DNA from: a bacterium
GTDB lineage: Bacteria; Krumholzibacteriota; Krumholzibacteriia; LZORAL124-64-63
Assembly: GCA_018652925.1 (NCBI GenBank)
Contig: JABIBH010000133.1
Coordinates: 1-10,558 of the forward strand
DNA length: 10,558 nucleotides
Reading direction: 5' to 3'
Part shown: positions 5,554 through 10,558 of the stretch, piece after piece
Position numbering within the stretch: position 1 is the stretch's first letter
Layout of the letters: every line of letters starts with the position of its first letter
The notes under the pieces: model-generated
The model's database searches: none
What the model saw: the letters and a program-made list of their open reading frames with translations, nothing else
What the model was told of the DNA's origin: nothing
Made by a program: the position numbers and the translations under genes

Positions 5554-8535
5554 TTACTTAACGAGAGCCATTTTGTTAACAGTAACATTGTTACCTGAAC
5601 GTACTTCATAGAAGTAGATACCAGACGCAACATCGCCACCATTGTTGTTTGTACCATTCCAGGTCTTTACACCTGAAGTTTCTGAAACAACTTCGTCAAC
5701 GAGAGTCTTAACGAGCTCACCTTGAACGTTGTATACCTTAATTGAAAGATCGCCAACACTAGGGATGGTCCATTCAATTTTAGTAGATGGGTTAAATGGA
5801 TTTGGGAAGTTCCTGGCAGTAAAGGTTCCAGCACCTGGGACGTTAGTCGGAGTGCTGCTTCCAAGATGGCCAAAGAATAACAAAATCTCATTAAGTGCAG
5901 ATGCACGAGCGTTTCCAGCTGCATCTGTATTATACCAGTACATGAAGTCAACTGGGAAGTAGACTACATCTGAATTAAACAATGCACCATAGTTATAAAC
6001 ACCTGCAGCATAGCCACCGTAAACTCCACCGGTGCCAGAAGCATCAGCAAATTCAGCAATACGCTCACAAGTACCATTTGGGAAAACTACATCAAAGTCG
6101 TTGAATACAGGACAGCCACCATATGCAATAAACTCTGTAGTTAGGCCAACGGTATTACCAGCAAGTGGCAGTACCAGAGGTGCAGATTGTCCACCAATAA
6201 CTGGACGTAAGTCATCACCAAGATAGTCAACTGACAACCAAGTACTAACGAAGCTAACTCCGTTTGCACCAGAAGCCTGCAAATCAGCTGCCAGGTCATC
6301 ACCGGTGAACAATACGTTCTTGTTACCTAATTCTAACCAGTCATTAACCAAAGTGATATCATCACCAGGATCGTTAGCAAAGTCACCATTACTTAGAGTA
6401 AATGATCCAAGGTCACCTGATGTGTAGAGCATAGTCTCATAACCAGCTAGTGTGGAAGGAGTTGCTCGTCCACCAAGACCATTACCTACACCAGAAGAAG
6501 GGCCATTGGTGTAGTAGTAATCATAGTCAACACCCTCTTGATAACCAAGAGAGTTCATAGCATATTGCCACTCATTTTCGCCACCACGGTTAGCAAAGTC
6601 ATTCCATAACAGAATGGCAGGCTGAGCACCAAGTGCATCTTCCATTGTAGGAAGAGCGCGAACAATATAACTACTGTTCCAAACGAATGGTTGATATGTA
6701 AGTTCACCTGGGAAAACACCAAAACCAGCAAGGTCTGATGGCAATGTGGATGTTCCACCAAGGTCATCACTAGCAGAAATGTAATAATGAATTACATCGC
6801 CAGGGAAGAAGAAATCATCGTCATCTGGAAGATCGAAGCTGTAACGATCTGCAATCAAAGCACCTGTCTCCAGGAAGATTGAGTCACCAAGGACTGAACC
6901 AACAGCTGGATATGCAGCGTTTCGGAAAGGATCATACAGAGGGTTTCTGTCCATTGCGTACTCCAGAGTTGGAATACCAGCAAGAAGAGAACCTGTACGA
7001 ACAGCAACAATGTCAAAGACAATTGAGTCACCAGGAAGGTTAATCATATCTGCTTCAAGAGCAATATTTCTGGCCATGTCGAATCTAACATCGTTAGCTG
7101 CGAGATCGCCATAGTTAATAGTGCCAATAGCAGGGAAGTTGTCTTGTGCTATATCAATTTCACGAGTGGAGATACCAGGACCACCAAACTCGTAAACTCT
7201 GAAAGAAACATTATCTACGTAAGGACCTGGAGTTGCATCGGTGCCTTCAAAGCCCCAGATGTAACCCAACTCATATGTACCAACAGCAAGCTGTGCGAAC
7301 ATACGACCAGGCTCTAGCAAGTCAGTAACTTCATTTTCAACACGCAGGTAGTCAGGACCACCATAGTATACAAAGTTACGATCTGCCCATGCTGTCCAGT
7401 TGATATCGTCAAGTGAAGAACGAACATGCCATACATAGAAAAGTCCATTATTAAGAATTTGATGACGATAAATATCGTAATCAAAATCAGCTCCATCATA
7501 AGCACCTACAGGATAGGCTAATACTGGAGACCAGATTTCATTCTGGTGATGGTAATCAGGACCAGCAAGTCCACCAAGAAGGTTGACTGCCCAGCCACCA
7601 GGACCATAAGTTGCGTCTCCCACTCCAAGAGTACCCCCGGTACCAGGAACAACAAGACCATCATCGATGAAACCAAACTGAGGTGAGTCATTTGATTTAC
7701 ATTCATCAGCGTCACCTAGACGTGGCCAAACTTTAGCAAAGTCGCCAACAGAAGGTGGAAGAACAACTGCCCAGTTAGCACCAAGACCACTTTCGAAATC
7801 ATCGAAAATTACTTGAGTGCCATTAAATGAAATAGCTATGTCATCAAGGTTTGTGTGACCTTGAGTTGGCCAATCACAATCAGAATCCGACCAAGCACCA
7901 TCAGAAGAACCGATGAACTGGACATGGATTTGATCAAGACCAGGGCCTATATAGTTGGCAGGATCAACTGTAACGTTAACAGCGATAGCTTCAGCATCGC
8001 CAATACCGTTCCATGTTCCATAAGCCATCATGCCGCCAGTTTCTTCTACAGCAAAATAGGTGTAGTCATAACCAGGCTCGTTGTCGTACCAGATTGTTCC
8101 AGTAACGTCAACAACTGTTGCTGCTAAAGCATTAGGAGCAGTTCCAGACCAGTCTAGAAGCTCCCAATAAGAGTTTGCGTAGCCACCGATAGGATCGCCG
8201 ACGCCACAAGAAGGAATAAGTTCATCGCCACAATATGCAGTGTTTACACCAGTGCGATACGTACTAACATGCCAGGTTGGGACTTTTGCAGTAAGGTCTA
8301 CGCCAAACCAACCTTCATCTTCAGGTTGTGTACCTGAAAGATCATCTTGGAATTTACCATCGTCACGGTTAGGTCCACCGATAAGATAAACGGTGTCTGC
8401 ACGTGATGCATTCATTGGAGTTGCATTAAAGACCTGCTCGTATCTGCCATCAGCTAGATCGTAAGATCCAATAGAAGCAAATGCAGATCCGGTAAGAATA
8501 ACCAAGGCCAAACTAACGAGAGTGAGTTTTCTCAT
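5554..8535 (-). CDS. large secreted protein with GATase/ThuA-like domain and FlgD-like T9SS sorting tail
   Basis: Predicted exported surface or extracellular protein of 993 residues; function unknown. A Sec signal peptide is clear (MRK, hydrophobic core, AFA cleavage after residue 20). Residues 50-240 include a WHVSTY...YCG motif (88-103) and a CGDELIPSC pair. At 246-257 DFESG...W resembles the start of MAM/ConA-like beta-sandwich domains. Residues 500-600 look Ig-like. Residues 638-890 form an alpha/beta domain (ILLWNDF, LAGYETMLYTSGDLG, VNDWLELGNKNVLFTGDD, ending in a helix before LLFFGH) reminiscent of class-I amidotransferase/ThuA folds. The expected nucleophile Cys is absent; the position reads TGDD. 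Residues 905-993 are a FlgD-like/T9SS type-A C-terminal domain (NPFNPST, IKVYNVQGELVKTL, SGIYFYEV, ending KMALVK). The ATG at 8535 follows a GGGGGG-AAAGT purine run. The gene is a single transcription unit with its own promoter and terminator. Confidence 0.88.
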   Translation of the reverse strand: MRKLTLVSLALVILTGSAFASIGSYDLADGRYEQVFNATPMNASRADTVYLIGGPNRDDGKFQDDLSGTQPEDEGWFGVDLTAKVPTWHVSTYRTGVNTAYCGDELIPSCGVGDPIGGYANSYWELLDWSGTAPNALAATVVDVTGTIWYDNEPGYDYTYFAVEETGGMMAYGTWNGIGDAEAIAVNVTVDPANYIGPGLDQIHVQFIGSSDGAWSDSDCDWPTQGHTNLDDIAISFNGTQVIFDDFESGLGANWAVVLPPSVGDFAKVWPRLGDADECKSNDSPQFGFIDDGLVVPGTGGTLGVGDATYGPGGWAVNLLGGLAGPDYHHQNEIWSPVLAYPVGAYDGADFDYDIYRHQILNNGLFYVWHVRSSLDDINWTAWADRNFVYYGGPDYLRVENEVTDLLEPGRMFAQLAVGTYELGYIWGFEGTDATPGPYVDNVSFRVYEFGGPGISTREIDIAQDNFPAIGTINYGDLAANDVRFDMARNIALEADMINLPGDSIVFDIVAVRTGSLLAGIPTLEYAMDRNPLYDPFRNAAYPAVGSVLGDSIFLETGALIADRYSFDLPDDDDFFFPGDVIHYYISASDDLGGTSTLPSDLAGFGVFPGELTYQPFVWNSSYIVRALPTMEDALGAQPAILLWNDFANRGGENEWQYAMNSLGYQEGVDYDYYYTNGPSSGVGNGLGGRATPSTLAGYETMLYTSGDLGSFTLSNGDFANDPGDDITLVNDWLELGNKNVLFTGDDLAADLQASGANGVSFVSTWLSVDYLGDDLRPVIGGQSAPLVLPLAGNTVGLTTEFIAYGGCPVFNDFDVVFPNGTCERIAEFADASGTGGVYGGYAAGVYNYGALFNSDVVYFPVDFMYWYNTDAAGNARASALNEILLFFGHLGSSTPTNVPGAGTFTARNFPNPFNPSTKIEWTIPSVGDLSIKVYNVQGELVKTLVDEVVSETSGVKTWNGTNNNGGDVASGIYFYEVRSGNNVTVNKMALVK
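5557..5823 (-). other. FlgD-like / T9SS C-terminal sorting domain coding segment
   Basis: This segment encodes residues 905-993 of the secreted protein. It has the hallmark order of the family: FPNPFNPST opening strand, I-K-V-Y-N-V-Q-G-E-L-V-K-T-L, W-N-G-T-N-N-N-G-G, S-G-I-Y-F-Y-E-V and a lysine-rich end. In Bacteroidota such domains direct cargo through the type IX system and are removed or attached at the surface. In other FCB-like phyla, use as a secretion signal is inferred from family membership only. Confidence 0.85.
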
Positions 8536-8809
8536 ACTTTCCCCCCACTGTTAATTAAATTAACAAATGGTAAAGGTGAAAGGACTTGTTCCGACGCCGC
8601 CGCTCAAGCGGTATCGAAACCCTACAGAATTAGGCAAAAGTGAAATTCCTGTCGATAGCATCACCACTGGGAACAGGATGTCCTCAGTTGGAAGCTTTCG
8701 ACGTGGTGACTCGCAAACTAGCAAGTAAGTGTCAAGTTAGGATCTCACTAGAAAGTGGAACGGCACAACGTCGCAAGTGGAAAAAACTTTTACCTTTGTT
8801 TGAGTCGCA
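8536..8809 (-). promoter_or_regulatory. long structured 5' leader, possible cis-regulatory RNA of unknown class
   Basis: No credible gene lies here. Read as minus-strand RNA, the segment offers several helices. (a) TCACCAC (8709-8703) pairs with GTGGTGA (8667-8661), 7 bp. (b) TATCGA (8657-8652) pairs with TCGATA (8617-8612), stacked on CAGGAATT/AATTCTG (8651-8644 and 8631-8625, one bulge) with a 12-nt loop. (c) CCGC-TTGA-GCGG (8611-8600) is a perfect tetraloop hairpin. (d) GGAC(N4)TGTTCC (8683-8670) pairs with GGAACA(A)GTCC (8592-8582). Helix d would enclose b and c as a three-way junction and crosses helix a, so the two are either a pseudoknot or alternatives. A small AT-rich palindrome GTTAAT-N3-ATTAAC (8564-8550) precedes the ribosome binding region. 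I could not match it to the c-di-GMP, TPP, cobalamin, glycine or SAM consensus cores. Pairings were found by eye without energy calculation. Confidence 0.45.
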
Positions 8810-8815
8810 GCATGT

Positions 8816-8844
8816 ATTGTACATAAAATCTAATATTGAGTCAA
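8816..8844 (-). promoter_or_regulatory. sigma-70-type promoter of the 993-residue secreted protein gene
   Basis: The minus strand has TTGACT (8844-8839), a 17-nt spacer, and TACAAT (8821-8816). These are five of six matches to each consensus hexamer with optimal spacing. It lies just after the glyS terminator, with nothing else in between. Transcription would start near 8809, leaving a leader of about 270 nt before the ATG at 8535. Confidence 0.75.
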
Positions 8845-8856
8845 TACCTTAAATGT

Positions 8857-8888
8857 AAAAAAGTCAGGACTTCAACTTGAAGTCTTGA
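8857..8888 (-). terminator. intrinsic terminator of glyS
   Basis: On the minus strand, 25 nt past the glyS stop, an inverted repeat forms a 6-bp stem (GACTTC/GAAGTC) over an AAGTT loop. Three more pairs extend the stem beyond one A-C mismatch, and it is followed directly by C and six T residues (8862-8857). Position, stem and T-tract fit a Rho-independent terminator. It separates glyS from the promoter of the next gene, which begins only 13 nt further on. Confidence 0.9.
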
Positions 8889-8912
8889 ATAAGCTTGTAA
8901 AACAGATAAAAC

Positions 8913-10558
8913 CTAATCTGAAGGTACAACTTCAGAGAAATCAGCATATCGTGCAAAAAGAGAGTGTACCTCACGTAAAAAATCATGACGAATACTCGTT
9001 AATTCCTCATTATCTGTGTTTACACGTACAGAATCGAAAAAATAATCGATTGCAGGTCCCAAACCGGATAAAATTGAAAACACTGTATTATAGTCATGTT
9101 CAGATTCAGCAGTTGTCAGATTTGATACTTTAGAGCGCACACTATCACGCAAAGAAATCTCGGCTGGTTCGGGTAAAGAGTCAAAATTGACACCTTTTGG
9201 GGACATTCCACCTTTCCCCCAGCGCTCAGGAGATGACCTGCGATCTTGGCCCCGCAGTACATTTTCTCCCAGAATATTTCTGCATCGTTTGAATCCAGTA
9301 GCTAATTTGACAAAATCGTCCTTGCTTCTGTATGCAGCAAGTGCCTCTACCCATTTCAGCGCATCTACAGGATCCTGCCCATGAGTTGGCAAGACAGCCC
9401 TGACGACATCACCTTCATAGCCAAGATTTTCGAAATATCCAAGAAGCCTGGTTGATACAAATTTTTCCATCTCCTGGATTGCATTGTCATTGTTGTCAGA
9501 TTCTGGATAACTGACCAGAGCGGCTGCAAGTAGTTCCGGGATATTTAAATGCAGATTGTGAGCTGCCATTATTCTGAGAGTGGACAATGTGTGCCTGCGT
9601 AAAGCATACGCATCTTTAGCTCCGGTTGGAGAGAATCCTGCCAGCCAGCAACCAACCAGAGTGTCAATTCGCTCGGCAATCGACAGTATTGACGCCAACT
9701 TGTTTTCTGAGACTTCGTCACCAGCAGAACGAGGTCTGTTATACTCCTGCAAAATCTCACAGACCTGGCTGCTCTCTTTGGCAGCAGCTGCATAGCGAGC
9801 ACCAATAAGTCCTTCAAGTTTTGTAAATTCCTTACCGTCTTTGATCATCTCTGTGACCAAATCAAACTTGTATATTTCAGCTGCCCTGACCAGATCTGCA
9901 GGAATTTCGTTTACGCCAGCTCCGTTTTTCCAAATCCAATCGACAAGCTTCCTGACGCGCTCAACTTTATCCAGCATCGAGCCATATCCTTCAATCCAGG
10001 TAACACTTGAGAGCCTGGTCATATGTTCATCCGGAGTTTGCCTTTGATCAAACTCCCAATAAAAGAGAGCGTCACTTAGTCTTGCCCTGAGAACCTTCTC
10101 ATTTCCGTGTCTGACATTATCCAAAGCCTCAGAACCACCATCTCTGACTGCAACAAAATATGGAAGCAGACCATGCGCGTCTTTTTTCTCGACAGAAAAA
10201 TATCGTTGATGGGATTTAAGAGCCGTAACAATAACCTCATCTGGAAGCTCAAAGAAATCTTCACTGAACGAACCAACAAATGGTGTCGGATATTCACATA
10301 TATTTGCAACCTCGATTAACAAGTCCTGATCATCCATACACTTTGCATTATCGATGTTTGAAAGAGCTTCACTTATACCCTTGGATATTATTTCCATCCT
10401 GAGGTTTTGATTAACAATTACAAAATTGTCTTGAAGTTGAGTTAGATAACTATCCGAACTGTCAATCGATATTTCTCTGCCCAGTGCCAGAGTTCTGTGT
10501 CCCCTGGATAATCTGCCAGCAGAAAGGCTGCCAAACTCTACAGGCACAACTTCCGTAC
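8913..10558 (-). CDS. glyS: glycyl-tRNA synthetase beta subunit, 5'-truncated by the window edge
   Basis: Beta subunit of the bacterial alpha2beta2 glycyl-tRNA synthetase, which charges tRNA-Gly in the cytoplasm; the alpha subunit holds the catalytic core and beta supplies tRNA recognition. About 547 codons are visible. The frame is open to the window edge, and its first codons (T-E-V-V-P-V) align with E. coli GlyS near residue 170 (K-V-I-P-A), so roughly the first 170 residues are missing. The GTG at 10545-10547 is therefore an internal valine, not a start. Family landmarks include RGHR (about 10505-10494), LKSHQRYF (10220-10197; E. coli MKGDQKYF), GNEKVLRARLSDA, SILSIAERIDTLVG and the signature KDAYALRR (to 9594; E. 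coli KDPFALRR). The C-terminal helical anticodon-binding region ends in FARYADFSEV. After FKRCRNIL there is an extra ~25-residue linker, described separately. The partner glyQ is probably upstream, outside the window. An intrinsic terminator follows the TAG stop. Confidence 0.96.
   Translation of the reverse strand, partial: TEVVPVEFGSLSAGRLSRGHRTLALGREISIDSSDSYLTQLQDNFVIVNQNLRMEIISKGISEALSNIDNAKCMDDQDLLIEVANICEYPTPFVGSFSEDFFELPDEVIVTALKSHQRYFSVEKKDAHGLLPYFVAVRDGGSEALDNVRHGNEKVLRARLSDALFYWEFDQRQTPDEHMTRLSSVTWIEGYGSMLDKVERVRKLVDWIWKNGAGVNEIPADLVRAAEIYKFDLVTEMIKDGKEFTKLEGLIGARYAAAAKESSQVCEILQEYNRPRSAGDEVSENKLASILSIAERIDTLVGCWLAGFSPTGAKDAYALRRHTLSTLRIMAAHNLHLNIPELLAAALVSYPESDNNDNAIQEMEKFVSTRLLGYFENLGYEGDVVRAVLPTHGQDPVDALKWVEALAAYRSKDDFVKLATGFKRCRNILGENVLRGQDRRSSPERWGKGGMSPKGVNFDSLPEPAEISLRDSVRSKVSNLTTAESEHDYNTVFSILSGLGPAIDYFFDSVRVNTDNEELTSIRHDFLREVHSLFARYADFSEVVPSD
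9192..9266 (-). repeat. in-frame GC-rich palindromic insertion within glyS
   Basis: This segment encodes about 25 residues (ENVLRGQDRRSSPERWGKGG, then MSPKG) between FKRCRNIL and NFDSLPEPAEISL, where E. coli GlyS goes almost directly from RVSNIL to the next helix. Its composition differs from the rest of the gene: it is GC-rich and rich in Arg, Gly, Ser and Pro. The DNA is full of short inverted repeats: gggga/tcccc (9199-9203 and 9215-9219), agcgct (9221-9226), cagg/cctg (9227-9230 and 9237-9240) and ctgcg/cgcag (9238-9242 and 9253-9257). The ggggacattcc core resembles, from memory, ends of REP-like elements; no search was possible. The reading frame is preserved, so the protein is probably functional with a longer surface loop. 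This linker varies in length across the family, so simple divergence is the alternative. Confidence 0.5.

Noticed and set aside
77..8535. Many 60-120-codon open frames on both strands inside the three large genes
   Set aside because: They lie fully within long coding regions with good signal peptides and domains, and their translations look like frame shadows with no recognisable motif.
8605..8660. GGGTTTCGATACC on the minus strand, resembling a tRNA/tmRNA T-arm
   Set aside because: The flanking stem does not pair as a T-arm and there is no acceptor stem, anticodon arm or CCA end; it belongs better to the TATCGA/TCGATA helix.
8581..8720. c-di-GMP-I (GEMM) riboswitch, suggested by GCCTAA and GCAAAC-like strings
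   Set aside because: The conserved core order (GGCAAACC, then ACGCAAAGCC, then the distal helix) is missing on both strands.
8730..8735. Perfect TTGACA on the minus strand, possible second promoter
   Set aside because: At 16-18 nt downstream there is no TATAAT-like hexamer (GAGTCA region), and the TAGTTTG that follows is too close for a Bacteroidota-type promoter.
8640..8852. Plus-strand open frame of 70 codons opposite the leader between glyS and the secreted-protein gene
   Set aside because: It overlaps the well-supported minus-strand promoter and leader, has no clear ribosome binding site, and its translation resembles no known protein.
10545..10547. GTG as the start of glyS
   Set aside because: The frame is open to the window edge and the upstream codons still align with GlyS, so this is an internal valine of a gene cut by the window.

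Overview
The window comes from a bacterium with moderate, slightly AT-leaning base composition. Four genes are visible, all on the minus strand, so transcription runs from high to low coordinates. The lineage is most likely a member of, or close relative of, the FCB (Fibrobacterota-Chlorobiota-Bacteroidota) group. The evidence is a secreted protein ending in a FlgD-like/type IX secretion (T9SS) C-terminal domain with an NPFNPST motif, next to large Ig-like-repeat lipoproteins. The two good promoters are ordinary sigma-70-like (TTGACN/TAnANT) rather than the Bacteroidota TAnnTTTG type, so a candidate phylum allied to FCB seems more likely than Bacteroidota proper. This placement is an inference from a few proteins.

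In order of transcription: (1) 10558-8913, the C-terminal ~547 codons of glyS, the glycyl-tRNA synthetase beta subunit. Its 5' end lies outside the window. It carries an unusual in-frame, GC-rich, palindrome-dense insertion at about 9192-9266 and is closed by an intrinsic terminator at 8857-8888. (2) 8844-8536, a strong promoter followed by a ~270-nt leader that can form several helices, some of which are mutually exclusive or pseudoknotted. (3) 8535-5554, a 993-residue secreted protein with a signal peptide, beta-rich middle, a class-I-amidotransferase/ThuA-like alpha/beta domain and the FlgD-like sorting tail. A textbook GC-rich terminator follows at 5500-5530. (4) 5444-5284, a second promoter with an overlapping inverted repeat and a ~125-nt leader. 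(5) 5283-2614 and (6) 2578-77, two large outer-membrane-type lipoproteins separated by 35 nt and clearly a two-gene operon. A hairpin without a T-tract lies just beyond the second one at 39-68.

GlyS is housekeeping. The other three genes form a cell-surface set: two lipoproteins with related N-terminal halves, and a likely T9SS-exported protein that shares its alpha/beta domain with the second lipoprotein. No enzymatic active site is recognisable in that domain, so structural, binding or assembly roles at the outer membrane are more likely than catalysis. No tRNA or rRNA gene, CRISPR array, transposase or phage gene was seen.
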